A DNA stretch of 64,000 nt from Erythrobacter tepidarius (GTDB lineage Bacteria > Pseudomonadota > Alphaproteobacteria > Sphingomonadales > Sphingomonadaceae), in assembly GCF_002155695.1 (NCBI RefSeq), contig NZ_MUYJ01000002.1:247695-311694 (forward strand), written 5' to 3'. The notes under the pieces are model-generated. The model was not told the origin of the DNA. It made no database searches and saw nothing but the letters and a program-made list of their open reading frames with translations. Below are positions 40,064 through 48,235 of this stretch, piece by piece. The position numbers were made by a program, and so were the translations under genes. Positions within the stretch are counted from its first letter, which is position 1. Each line of letters begins with the position of its first letter.

Positions 40064-40957
40064 CTAGGCGGGGGCCGTTTCGCGCCCCGAATCACCCCGC
40101 GCGGCCAGCCAGCAGCCGGTGACGATCAGCGCGGTGCCCGCCAGCGTCGGCAGGGTGACGTTTTCGCGGAAGAACAACCACCCGAACAGCGCCGCCCAGA
40201 CAAAGCCGGAATATTCGGTCGGCACCAGCACATTCGCCTCGGCACGGGCATAGGCCCAGGCGATCATGAGCGAGCCCGCCACCGTCAACGCGCCCGCCAC
40301 CAGCAAGGGCACCAGCGCATCGCTGCTCGGCGGCTCCCACAGCAGCGGCGCGAGGGTCAGCAACACCAGTCCGCCGATTCCGCTGTGAAAGGTCGCGATC
40401 TCAAGCGGCCCGGCGACCTGCGCCTGCCTGCGGATGACAATGAAGTTGTAAGCATAGAGCAGTGCCGAAACCAGCAGCGCGGCGACGCCCAGCGCCGCCC
40501 TGTCGTCGAAGGCGCCCTGCCCGATCCGCCCGCCGACGATCACCAGCGTGCCGGCAAAGCCGAGCAGGCTCGCGGCAATCGCCGCGCGGCTGATGGTCTC
40601 GCCCAGCAGCACGCCGGCGAGATAGAGCGCTATCAGCGGAGCGATGAAGCTCAGCGCGATGGCCTCGGCGAGGGGCAGCAAGGTGATGGAGAAGAAGAAG
40701 CTCAGCGCCATGAAGGCCGAGACGATACCGCGCTCGACATGCAGCTTCCACACGGGGCGCGTTGGCATGGCGGGGCGGCGCGACAGCCAGACAGGCGCGA
40801 TCAGCGCGGCGCCGATGAAGGCGCGCAGCACCGTGGCCGTATAGGCCCCGATCAGCAGCGCGGCCTGCTTCATGAAGGCATCCATCAAAGACAGGAACCC
40901 CACGCCGCACAGAGCGGCCGCGAACGGCAGGAGCGAATGGCAGCGCGCGAACCTCAT
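40064..40957 (-). CDS. EamA/DMT-superfamily transporter
   Basis: 297 aa (Met at 40957; an alternative at 40969 adds four residues). Ten predicted membrane helices in two EamA repeats, with LMDAFMKQAA early and EAIALSFIAPLIALYLAGVLLGE, then VPTEYSGFVWAALFGWLFF in the second half. Metabolite or drug exporter of unknown specificity. Divergent from the L,D-transpeptidase gene. Confidence 0.86.
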   Translation of the reverse strand: MRFARCHSLLPFAAALCGVGFLSLMDAFMKQAALLIGAYTATVLRAFIGAALIAPVWLSRRPAMPTRPVWKLHVERGIVSAFMALSFFFSITLLPLAEAIALSFIAPLIALYLAGVLLGETISRAAIAASLLGFAGTLVIVGGRIGQGAFDDRAALGVAALLVSALLYAYNFIVIRRQAQVAGPLEIATFHSGIGGLVLLTLAPLLWEPPSSDALVPLLVAGALTVAGSLMIAWAYARAEANVLVPTEYSGFVWAALFGWLFFRENVTLPTLAGTALIVTGCWLAARGDSGRETAPA

Positions 40958-41152
40958 CCCTGCGCGCATAAAGCAACGCGCCGAAAAGTGGGAACCGGTT
41001 TTCGGCTCGCGGGCGATGCGTGCGGATGCCGAAGCGCACGATTGACCTGTGCACAAGCGAAGGCGGTTGATAGAGCAGTCCCGGGACGGGTATGGTATCT
41101 TCCTCGGAGATGCGGCCGCGCAGGGTGGCCGTGCGGGGTTGAAGGCGATTTG

Positions 41153-42580
41153 ATGATAAGCTTCACGGGCAAACTGGTAGGCGGGATCGCGGCTCTGGCG
41201 CTGCTGGCGGGAACGGCGATCGCCCAGACGCAGCCCGCGCGCAAGGATGTGATCCCTGGCGGCCAGCAGCAGGGTGGTCCCCAACCCGCGCCACTTCCCG
41301 CGCCCGCGCGCCCGCCCGCCAGCAAGGACGGCGCCTTCGAGGCCGCCTTTCCCCAAACCGTATCCGAACCGGTGGTGCAGGCGGGCATGGAAAGTCCCGA
41401 TCCGCTGGTGCAGCCCTGGACCATCGCCAATGCGAGCAAGCTGGTTGCGGTGATCGAGGGGATCGGCGCGGAAGGGCTCGATCCCAATGACTATGATCTC
41501 CAGCCGCTCAAGGCGGCGATTGCGGCCGGGCCCTCGCAGGAGCTTGACACGCTCGCCTCGCAGAGCTTCGCCTGGCTGGTCGAAGATCTGCGCGACGGGC
41601 GCACTCCGATGGACGCGCGCAAGCAGTGGTTCGTGGTCGATCCCGATCGCGAGATCTTCCCTACCGGCCGTCTGCTGACCGAAGCGCTCAAGACCGGCGA
41701 TATCGCCGGAACGCTGGCGAAGCTCGCCCCGACCCACCCCGATTACGCCCGGCTCAAGGCCGAACTGGCGCGTACGCCGGCGAGCGCGACGGCCAAGCGC
41801 AAGCTGATCCGCGCCAACATGGACCGCTGGCGCTGGCTGGCGCGCGATCTGGGCCCGCAATATCTCATAACCAACGTCCCCGAGTTCCAGCTGCGCCTGA
41901 CGGTCAAGGACAAGATCATCAGCACCTATCGCACGATCGTCGGCAAGCCGGGACGCACCGCTACCCCGCAGCTTGCCGAGATGGTCGAAGGCGTCGTGTT
42001 CAACCCGACATGGACGGTGCCGCAGTCGATCGTGAAGGGCGAAGGGCTGGGCGCGCGTGCGCTTAGCAATCCGGCCTGGGCACGGCGCAACGGCTATGTC
42101 GCCACCCGCGGGGCCAATGGCTACATCACGGTCGTGCAGCAGCCCGGGCCGGGCAATTCACTGGGACAGATGAAGCTCGAAATGCCCAACGAGCATGCGA
42201 TCTTCTTCCACGACACGCCCTCGCGCCACCTGTTCGCCAATGAATTCCGCGCGCTCAGCCATGGCTGTGTGCGCACCGAGCGGGCGCTGGAGCTGGCGAT
42301 CACCATGGCGATCCTCGGCAAGGGGGCGACCAAGGAGGAGGCGCTGGCGATCTCGAACTCGGGCAAATACACCAAGGTGATGCTGCAGAAGCAGTTTCCG
42401 GCCTATATCACCTATTTCACCATGGCATCGGACATCAACGGCGAGATGGCGACCTTCGCGGATATCTACGGCCGCGATGCGCCGGTGTTCGCCAGCCTCG
42501 ACAAGCCGCGCGTGCGCAACCGCAGCGCGGTGCCGACCGACGAGGTAATCGTGATCGAGGACGATCTGCAGGACAGCTAG
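41153..42580 (+). CDS. L,D-transpeptidase of the YcbB/LdtD type
   Basis: 475 aa. Signal peptide (MISFTGKLVGGIAALALLAG), Pro-rich linker, scaffold region (NMDRWRWLARDLGPQYLITNVP) and YkuD catalytic domain with HAIFFHDTPS and the nucleophile Cys in ALSHGCVRTERALELA. Makes 3-3 cross-links in peptidoglycan or anchors proteins. Long capping subdomain and size fit the YcbB group. Stand-alone gene. Confidence 0.92.
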   Translation: MISFTGKLVGGIAALALLAGTAIAQTQPARKDVIPGGQQQGGPQPAPLPAPARPPASKDGAFEAAFPQTVSEPVVQAGMESPDPLVQPWTIANASKLVAVIEGIGAEGLDPNDYDLQPLKAAIAAGPSQELDTLASQSFAWLVEDLRDGRTPMDARKQWFVVDPDREIFPTGRLLTEALKTGDIAGTLAKLAPTHPDYARLKAELARTPASATAKRKLIRANMDRWRWLARDLGPQYLITNVPEFQLRLTVKDKIISTYRTIVGKPGRTATPQLAEMVEGVVFNPTWTVPQSIVKGEGLGARALSNPAWARRNGYVATRGANGYITVVQQPGPGNSLGQMKLEMPNEHAIFFHDTPSRHLFANEFRALSHGCVRTERALELAITMAILGKGATKEEALAISNSGKYTKVMLQKQFPAYITYFTMASDINGEMATFADIYGRDAPVFASLDKPRVRNRSAVPTDEVIVIEDDLQDS

Positions 42581-42985
42581 TCAGCAGCTTCGGCAAAGAG
42601 GCTGAGACTGCACGCGGACAGCACCGCGCGACGGTAGCAGGCTGGCAGGCGGAGCATAGGCGAGGATCGTCAGGGCGAGGAACGGGCCGTCATCCCTGAA
42701 CAGGGGGGCGCCCCGAAAAAGCAGTTCCGCAGAATCCTCCCGCCGGCATCGTCGCCCCCCTGCAGGTGCTAGTCCGGCCGGCGTGTCGCGCCTGCTGCCT
42801 AAGGCCCACGCCACCGGCACGCCAATCGCGGCGACCAGCACAGCGCTGACGAGTGTGCCGATTGCCATCATCATCAAGACGGCGAAGATGACGAGGGGCA
42901 CCATCACGAGCGACTGCACGTCGAGAGACAGGCCCTCTTCGACTCCTGCGACCAGTCCGGCTGCCAGCAGCCAAACGATGCTCAC
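42581..42985 (-). CDS. Small hypothetical membrane protein
   Basis: Up to 134 aa from a GTG. Two strong hydrophobic segments (SIVWLLAAGLVAGV; VMVPLVIFAVLMMMAIGTLV...VAAIGVPVAWALG) are followed by a Pro/Arg-rich tail with four Cys and little order. The frame is open further upstream without a clear start (to about 43080), and the tail runs up to the convergent transpeptidase stop. The coding status of the last 60 codons is uncertain. No family recognised. Confidence 0.4.
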   Translation of the reverse strand: MSIVWLLAAGLVAGVEEGLSLDVQSLVMVPLVIFAVLMMMAIGTLVSAVLVAAIGVPVAWALGSRRDTPAGLAPAGGRRCRREDSAELLFRGAPLFRDDGPFLALTILAYAPPASLLPSRGAVRVQSQPLCRSC

Positions 42986-43089
42986 TACTGTGAGGAGTGA
43001 GGCGGCTTGAAGGCTTGCGGGCGCAACTCCGGCCAGCGCAGCCCCCGCATCGCGTTGGAACGCGGCGAGGCTGGGCGCTAAGCCATGCG

Positions 43090-43794
43090 CTAGAACGCGT
43101 TTGCTGCGGCGTCCGGACCGAATTGCAGCGCGTTGCGCTCATAACGCGCCAGTTCGGGCAGCGGCTGGATGCTGCCGTCTTCCTCGAGACCCAGCGAATC
43201 GGCATACAGCAGCCGTCCGCCCGACAGATGCATCAGCGCGATGCGGAACTGTTCCTCGCCCATGGCGAAGCACCCGTTGGAGCGCCCGAGGCGACCCCAG
43301 CGTTCGATATGGGCCGGTTCGGCATAATCGGCGCGGTGCATCACGATGTAGCGCCGCAGCGCTGCATCATTGGTGGGATCAAGCCCGCCAAGGCGCACCG
43401 AAGTGCCGTAGCGGCCCTGATACCATTCCCAGGTCACATAGGCGCCGCGGCTGGTGGCGTTAGAGCCTTCGGTGTTCGAGAACTGCTTGAGCCAGCCGTC
43501 ATGCTGCGGGTCGGAGCCTGTGCCGTGGCTAACGTGATAGGATTTGACCTCGCCCCGTTCCAGATTGACGAAGTGAAAGCGCCGCTTTGCCGAATGCAAA
43601 CCGAAATCGGCGATGCCGACGATGTCCTGCCTCCAGATCGCATGGCCTGCACGCAGCAGTTCGCGCTTGGCGATGTCGAACAGGATTCGGTCCCGCGGGG
43701 TACCAGGCGCCACAGACGCGAAGACGCGCGTCGGCAAGGCCAAGGCCGCTCCGACTGCCAGGGTGCCCTTCAAAAGGTCGCGCCGCTTCATCAT
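43090..43794 (-). CDS. Murein L,D-transpeptidase catalytic-domain family protein (YkuD_2 type), Tat signal
   Basis: 234 aa. Twin-arginine-like signal MMKRRDLLKGTLAVGAALAL, then a catalytic domain with ADFGLHSAKRRFHFVNL, GEVKSYHVSHGTGSD and the active-site Cys in GRSNGCFAMGEEQ. These proteins are annotated as murein L,D-transpeptidase catalytic domain proteins; direct activity is less well established than for YcbB. Probably periplasmic. Second enzyme of this kind within 3 kb, but on the opposite strand and from another family branch. Confidence 0.85.
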   Translation of the reverse strand: MMKRRDLLKGTLAVGAALALPTRVFASVAPGTPRDRILFDIAKRELLRAGHAIWRQDIVGIADFGLHSAKRRFHFVNLERGEVKSYHVSHGTGSDPQHDGWLKQFSNTEGSNATSRGAYVTWEWYQGRYGTSVRLGGLDPTNDAALRRYIVMHRADYAEPAHIERWGRLGRSNGCFAMGEEQFRIALMHLSGGRLLYADSLGLEEDGSIQPLPELARYERNALQFGPDAAANAF

Positions 43795-43870
43795 CGCGTA
43801 ACGTAACGCCCAAGCCTTGCGTTCCCAATAACCCAATTGCTCCACGGGCACGGCTCATCGCAGATCTGCG

Positions 43871-44041
43871 TCAATTCGTGGGAGTTTCGCCGGTTTCGTC
43901 AGACGCCTTGGTCGGCATCACCGTCTCGCCCCAGCGCAGGCCATTGCTGACCACGCAGATGATGCCGCTACCGATCCCCATCGCCGCAAAAGCGCGCGTG
44001 CAAAGCCTTGCGCCAAGCGCACGCAATCCCCGCCCGCCCAT
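43871..44041 (-). CDS. Possible small membrane protein
   Basis: 56 codons from an ATG at 44041. One hydrophobic segment (MGIGSGIICVVSNGLRWGET) and a polar tail (MPTKASDETGETPTN). Codon use is plausible but no ribosome site is obvious. It lies in decayed DNA downstream of the truncated permease. Could be a real small protein or the tail of a lost gene. Confidence 0.3.
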   Translation of the reverse strand: MGGRGLRALGARLCTRAFAAMGIGSGIICVVSNGLRWGETVMPTKASDETGETPTN

Positions 44042-44183
44042 TCATGCACGTGCGCTCCAGACCGAGCGCCCCCGGGCCATGCCGTCACCATCCGCCGGCG
44101 CCGTCCTCGGCGTTGAGGATGAGGAAATCGGCTCCGGCGCGCCGCAGCTCTTGTGCAGGCAACAGCCGATCTGATCGCCGCAG

Positions 44184-44288
44184 CTAATTGTAAATAGCGA
44201 ACCAGGCAATCACGAAAATCGCAATTCCGGCGAACCACGTGGTCGGCGATTTGCGGGCCTGATCCAGCGATGCGGCGAGCGTGTTCAT
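44184..44288 (-). pseudogene. N-terminal remnant of an ArsR-linked permease (ArsP/DUF318 type)
   Basis: 34 codons starting MNTLAASLDQARKSPTTWFA followed by one helix (GIAIFVIAWFAIYN) and a stop at the point where the full permease would continue through more helices. The start lies 1 bp after the arsR stop, the usual arrangement of arsR-permease pairs. The rest of the transporter is missing, and the next 300 bp contain only short frame-switching pieces (for example a frame reading LPAQELRRAGADFLILNAED around 44090-44165). Confidence 0.5.
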
Positions 44289-44289
44289 G

Positions 44290-44604
44290 TCAGGCAGCCC
44301 TTTTCTGGCAGGCCGATTGCGGCAGAGGCGGCAAGGCGCGCAGGACAGCTTCGATCACCGCGACCCATGCGGTCGGCAGATCGGCGCGTCTGCGATAGCG
44401 CACCCACTGCGCATCGCGCCGGTCGGTCAGCAATCCGGCCTGCTTGAGACGCTGTATATGCCGCGACATGCGCGATTGCGTCACACCGAGCCGATCCATC
44501 AACTCGCAGACACAATGCTCGTCCCCGTCCCAAATGATTTGCAAGGCGCGCAGCCGCGTGGGCTCGGCCAGCGCGGTTAACAGGTCATCGACGTGCATGT
44601 TCAT
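44290..44604 (-). CDS. arsR: ArsR/SmtB-family regulator
   Basis: 104 aa from the Met at 44604. Winged helix with LLTALAEPTRLRALQII, the metalloid-sensing pair in CVCELMDRL (Cys-Val-Cys) and recognition helix TQSRMSRHIQRLKQAGLL. The CVC motif is the classic arsenite-binding site. Autoregulation is likely through the palindrome at 44616-44631 just upstream. Its former partner, a permease, survives only as a stub. Confidence 0.88.
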   Translation of the reverse strand: MNMHVDDLLTALAEPTRLRALQIIWDGDEHCVCELMDRLGVTQSRMSRHIQRLKQAGLLTDRRDAQWVRYRRRADLPTAWVAVIEAVLRALPPLPQSACQKRAA

Positions 44605-44615
44605 GTTACCTGTAT

Positions 44616-44631
44616 ATGCGCATATGCGCAT
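44616..44631. promoter_or_regulatory. Palindromic operator upstream of arsR
   Basis: ATGCGCATATGCGCAT is a perfect 16-bp palindrome made of two copies of the self-complementary ATGCGCAT. It starts 12 bp before the arsR start. AT-flanked palindromes of this form are typical ArsR/SmtB sites. Function inferred from position and symmetry. Confidence 0.6.
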
Positions 44632-44718
44632 TTCCGCAGGATATTGATTTCCTCGGATGAACCACAGTTTTTACAGCCATCGAACCATCGATTGACGCCA
44701 TGTCTCCAGATCAATAAT

Positions 44719-44744
44719 TCGATGAAACTGGAAAGATCGATGAA
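44719..44744 (+). promoter_or_regulatory. Direct repeats before the second arsR gene
   Basis: Two copies of TCGATGAA (44719-44726 and 44737-44744), 18 bp apart, end 2 bp before the ATG at 44747. A likely binding site for the ArsR protein encoded next; spacing of nearly two helical turns supports this. Confidence 0.4.
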
Positions 44745-44746
44745 TC

Positions 44747-45097
44747 ATGGATGACTTGACCCCGCAAGTCTGGGCCGTCGACGCGCTCGGCGCCCTCGCG
44801 CATGAAACCAGGCTCAGCGTGTTCCGCATGCTGGTGAAAGCCGGGCCCGACGGTCACGTCGCGGGCGCCATCGCCGAAATGGCGGGGGTGCCACCCTCCA
44901 CGATGTCGCACCATCTGGCGACCTTGGAGCGTGCGGGCCTCGTCCAGTCCGAGCGCGAGAGCCGCCTCATCCGTTACCGCGCCGATTACAGCGGAATGCG
45001 CCGCCTGCTGACCTTCCTGATGCAGGATTGCTGCCAGGGCGCGCCGGAAATGTGCTCTGATCTGGTGGCGGAGGTGCAATGTGATCCCGCGCGCTGA
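44747..45097 (+). CDS. Second ArsR-family regulator
   Basis: 116 aa. WAVDALGALAHETRLSVFRM and VPPSTMSHHLATLERAGLVQ define the winged helix. Cys residues cluster near the end (DCCQGAPEMC, QCDP), the C-terminal arsenite site type seen in ArsR of Acidithiobacillus/Corynebacterium style regulators. It heads the plus-strand chain leading to the ACR3 pump. Transcribed divergently from the first arsR. Confidence 0.87.
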   Translation: MDDLTPQVWAVDALGALAHETRLSVFRMLVKAGPDGHVAGAIAEMAGVPPSTMSHHLATLERAGLVQSERESRLIRYRADYSGMRRLLTFLMQDCCQGAPEMCSDLVAEVQCDPAR

Positions 45098-45227
45098 AGG
45101 ATCCGCAATCTTCGATAAGATCGATAGCCTTCGGTTCCTGGGGAGCGGCATCGACGCGCCGGCAATGAAGCACAAGTTGGGGAAAATCGGCCGGGCGGAA
45201 GGTGCAGCCGCTGGAGCAGGCGAATGA
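45081..45227 (+). CDS. Short coupled reading frame in the ars operon
   Basis: 48 codons starting with GTG inside the end of arsR (IPRAEGSAIFDKIDSLRFLG...) and ending at a TGA that overlaps the next ATG. No family is recognised. Overlaps on both sides suggest translation coupling, but it may be only the leftover of a deleted arsC-type gene. Confidence 0.3.
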   Translation: MIPRAEGSAIFDKIDSLRFLGSGIDAPAMKHKLGKIGRAEGAAAGAGE

Positions 45228-45364
45228 ACCCTGAAACCGTCAACCTTGCCCAGCCGGAAGGCGGCGCCTCGTGCAGCGCATTGGCCAAAATCCGCCATGA
45301 TGGCGCACTGGAGACCAAAGCTGCCGCCAACCATGCCGGCGCCAGACAGGAGCATCTTTCGTGA
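45224..45364 (+). CDS. Second short coupled reading frame in the ars operon
   Basis: 46 codons ([20 protein letters not shown]...), starting in an ATGA overlap with the previous short frame and ending in a TGA that overlaps the GTG of the ACR3 gene. Contains the ribosome site (AGGAG) of that gene near its end. Unrecognised; could serve only to couple translation. Confidence 0.3.
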   Translation: MNPETVNLAQPEGGASCSALAKIRHDGALETKAAANHAGARQEHLS

Positions 45365-46434
45365 CCCAGCCCGCCAAACGCGAAGGCCTCTCGTTCCTCG
45401 ATCGTTATCTGACCCTGTGGATTTTCCTGGCGATGGCGCTCGGCGTTGCCTTGGGGGCCACTTTCGATTGGCTGCCCAAGGCGATTGACAGCCTTTCCTG
45501 GGGCACGACGAACATTCCCATCGCCATCGGCCTGATCCTGATGATGTATCCGCCGCTGGCACGGGTGCGCTACGAGGAGTTGCCACGCGTGTTCGAGGAC
45601 AAGCGGGTGCTGGCGATCTCATTGATCCAGAACTGGATCATCGGCCCAGTGCTGATGTTCGCGCTCGCCGTCACCTTCCTCAGCGACAAGCCGGAATACA
45701 TGACCGGGCTGATCCTGATCGGTCTTGCCCGCTGCATCGCCATGGTGATCGTGTGGAACCAGTTGGCCAAGGGCGATAACCAGTATGTCGCGGCGCTGGT
45801 GGCCTTCAACTCGATCTTCCAGATCCTGTTTTTCAGCGTCTATGCATGGTTCTTCCTCGCCTTCCTGCCGCCGCTGTTCGGGCTGGAAGGCAGCGTCCTT
45901 CAGGTGAGCTTCTGGACCATTGCCGAAGCCGTGCTGATCTATCTGGGCATCCCGTTCCTTGCCGGCTTTGTGACCCGCAAGTGGCTGACCAGGGCCAAAG
46001 GCAAGGAATGGTACGAAAAGACCTTCCTGCCCCGGATCGGCCCTGTCACCCTGTTTGCCCTGCTGTTCACCATCGTCGCCATGTTCAGCCTCAAGGGCAA
46101 CGAAATCGTCACCCTGCCGGGTGACACGATCCGCATCGCTATTCCGTTGACGCTCTACTTCGTCGTCCAGTTCACCATCAGCTTCTTCATGGGCAAGCTG
46201 ATCGCCAGCGACTATCCGCGCACCACCGCAGTGGCGTTCACGGCTGCGGGCAACAATTTCGAACTGGCGATCGCGGTCGCCATCGCGGCCTTCGGGTTGG
46301 CCTCGCCAGTCGCCTTTGCGGCTGTCATCGGACCATTGGTGGAGGTGCCGGTGCTGATCCTGCTGGTCAATGCCGCCTTCTGGTTCGGGCGCCGCTGGTT
46401 TGCGCAAAGCATGCCGGCCGACATGCGGGCATGA
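45361..46434 (+). CDS. ACR3-family arsenite efflux transporter
   Basis: 357 aa from a GTG with a good AGGAG site. Ten membrane helices; the essential Cys is present in [20 protein letters not shown], and the C-terminal half has [19 protein letters not shown]. It exports arsenite across the inner membrane. Overlaps the YnfA gene by 4 nt. No arsenate reductase gene is seen in the window. Confidence 0.93.
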   Translation: MTQPAKREGLSFLDRYLTLWIFLAMALGVALGATFDWLPKAIDSLSWGTTNIPIAIGLILMMYPPLARVRYEELPRVFEDKRVLAISLIQNWIIGPVLMFALAVTFLSDKPEYMTGLILIGLARCIAMVIVWNQLAKGDNQYVAALVAFNSIFQILFFSVYAWFFLAFLPPLFGLEGSVLQVSFWTIAEAVLIYLGIPFLAGFVTRKWLTRAKGKEWYEKTFLPRIGPVTLFALLFTIVAMFSLKGNEIVTLPGDTIRIAIPLTLYFVVQFTISFFMGKLIASDYPRTTAVAFTAAGNNFELAIAVAIAAFGLASPVAFAAVIGPLVEVPVLILLVNAAFWFGRRWFAQSMPADMRA

Positions 46435-46772
46435 CCATGCCGAGCGCGCCCGCACTGGGCATCTTCCTCGCCGCCGCTTTCTTCGAGATTGCGGGATGCT
46501 TTGCCTTCTGGGCGTGGCTCCGGCTTGGCAAATCCATCGGGTGGCTGTGTCCGGGAATCATATGCCTCACCATCTTCGCATGGATGCTCACGCTCGCGCC
46601 AAGCGATGCCGCCGGACGGGCCTATGCCGCCTATGGCGGCGTCTATATTGCCGCCTCGCTGCTGTGGCTGTGGGTTGTGGAGCGCCAGCAGCCTGACCGC
46701 TGGGATTTGGCAGGCGCTGCCGTCTGCATTCTCGGGGCGGCGATCATCCTGCTTGCACCGCGAACAGCGTGA
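46431..46772 (+). CDS. YnfA/UPF0060-family membrane protein
   Basis: 113 aa, four membrane helices: [59 protein letters not shown] and [18 protein letters not shown] small multidrug-resistance-like fold common at the end of ars and metal resistance operons. Overlaps the ACR3 stop, so it is co-translated. Role in metalloid tolerance is likely but unproven for the family. Confidence 0.88.
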   Translation: MTMPSAPALGIFLAAAFFEIAGCFAFWAWLRLGKSIGWLCPGIICLTIFAWMLTLAPSDAAGRAYAAYGGVYIAASLLWLWVVERQQPDRWDLAGAAVCILGAAIILLAPRTA

Positions 46773-47010
46773 TGCGAGCGCCCCTTGATCATGACCGACT
46801 TGCGACAGCCCGCCAAAAAGCACGTGAGGCCTCGGCCCGATGGGCGCACCGCTACGCGACCAGCAGCTGCCCGATCCCGAACCTCGCCCGCCGCACCAAG
46901 GGGCAAGGCCCCGCACCTTGCGGTGCCGGCACATTCCACCGCTATCCGGCTGAGCTGCCATGCCACACAGACTGGCAGCATCGGCTGAAGCAGAGCCGAA
47001 CCCGAAGCGA

Positions 47011-47352
47011 TCAGCCCGCCCCGGAGGCGCATTCGAGGCACTTGACCACGGTTGGATCATTGCGCAGCCGCGCCTCAGCAATCGCCTCGCCGCAGATCAC
47101 GCAATAGCCGAAGTCGTCACTCTCGATCCTCTGCAGTGCTGCATGGATGGCGATGCGTTCCGTCCGGCGACGCCGCTCCTGGGCCAGCGCCATGGCCTGC
47201 ATCTGGATGGCGTCGATCCGCGAAAGGCGACCGACGCTGTCCTGTTCCAGCGTGACGGGATTGCGCCCTTCGGCGCTGATCCGGTCCTGCTCCTCGATTT
47301 CGGCGAGCCGTGCGAGCAGTTGATCGCGGAAGAAGTTGGGATCGATCGCCAT
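47011..47352 (-). CDS. DksA/TraR-family zinc-finger protein
   Basis: 113 aa. Coiled-coil-forming helices (FFRDQLLARLAEIEEQDRIS; QAMALAQERRRRTERIAIHA) and a C4-type zinc finger (YCVICGEAI ... VKCLEC). Short DksA-like proteins bind the RNA polymerase secondary channel. Third gene of the SulP-UspA-DksA operon, 1 bp after the UspA stop. Probably involved in stress adaptation. Confidence 0.86.
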   Translation of the reverse strand: MAIDPNFFRDQLLARLAEIEEQDRISAEGRNPVTLEQDSVGRLSRIDAIQMQAMALAQERRRRTERIAIHAALQRIESDDFGYCVICGEAIAEARLRNDPTVVKCLECASGAG

Positions 47353-47353
47353 G

Positions 47354-48235
47354 TCAGCGCACCAGCAGCACCGGCGCCTTGACCGTGCGGATCATCGCCG
47401 TCGTGGTCGAGCCGATGAACATCTGCCGCAGCGGCGAGTGGCCGTAAGCGCCCATCAGAAGCAGCGCATTGGGCGTGCTCGCCACAAGCTGCGGGATCAC
47501 CTGTTCGGACCGGCCCGGATCGAGCAGCGCCGTCACCTGATGGTCCGCGGCGAATTCGGCCTCGGCTTCATCCAGCAGGGCGCGCTTGGCCGCGCCTTCG
47601 GCCTCGGCCATGACGATGGTGACGGCAAGGCCCGCGAACAGGGGCGAATGGGCGAGCCGTTCAAGCGCGCGCCGCGCGGCCGGACTGGCATCATAGGCAA
47701 AGACCACGTGCTGCGGCTCGGTAAAGGCGCGGTTTGCAACCAGCACCGGCTTGGCGCTCGCGCGCACCACGCGTTCGATGATCGAGCCAAGCTCGCCGGG
47801 GGTGAATTCGTGATCGGTCCCGCGCTTGCCCATGACCAGCAGCCGCGCGTTGTCCTCGCGCTCGACGATGGTTTCGACCACGCCGCCATGACGATGCAGG
47901 GTGGTGACATCCGCGATCCCGGCATCGCGCAACAGCTGCGCCCCCGCCTTGAGGATCACGCGCCCCTTTTCGATCTCGGCGCGGCTGCTGGCTTCGGACA
48001 GGCGCACCAGTTCTTCCATCAGGTCGCTTTTGACGCCCAGCCCGATCGCCCCCGACAGATCGCGCCGCGCCGTCACCGGATCCTGCTGCTGCACCACATG
48101 GAGCAGTTCGACCGGCAACGAGAGGCGCTTGGCCGCCCATCCGGCATAGGCGCAAACGCTGGTGGCATAGGCCGAAGCGTCGATCGCCGCGAGCACGGTT
48201 TCCATGGCCCTTTGTTCCATAATCGCCTCTCCCAT
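47354..48235 (-). CDS. Tandem-domain universal stress protein
   Basis: 293 aa. Two UspA domains: METVLAAIDASAYATSVCAY at the N-terminus with the ATP motif GKRGTDHEFTPGELGSIIE, and a second domain (HVVFAYDASPAARRALERL) ending GAYGHSPLRQMFIGSTTTAM. Both keep the G-x2-G-x9-G(S/T) nucleotide loop. Its start overlaps the SulP stop by 1 nt. Linking a SulP transporter to Usp is a common bicarbonate/sulfate stress pairing. Confidence 0.9.
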   Translation of the reverse strand: MGEAIMEQRAMETVLAAIDASAYATSVCAYAGWAAKRLSLPVELLHVVQQQDPVTARRDLSGAIGLGVKSDLMEELVRLSEASSRAEIEKGRVILKAGAQLLRDAGIADVTTLHRHGGVVETIVEREDNARLLVMGKRGTDHEFTPGELGSIIERVVRASAKPVLVANRAFTEPQHVVFAYDASPAARRALERLAHSPLFAGLAVTIVMAEAEGAAKRALLDEAEAEFAADHQVTALLDPGRSEQVIPQLVASTPNALLLMGAYGHSPLRQMFIGSTTTAMIRTVKAPVLLVR

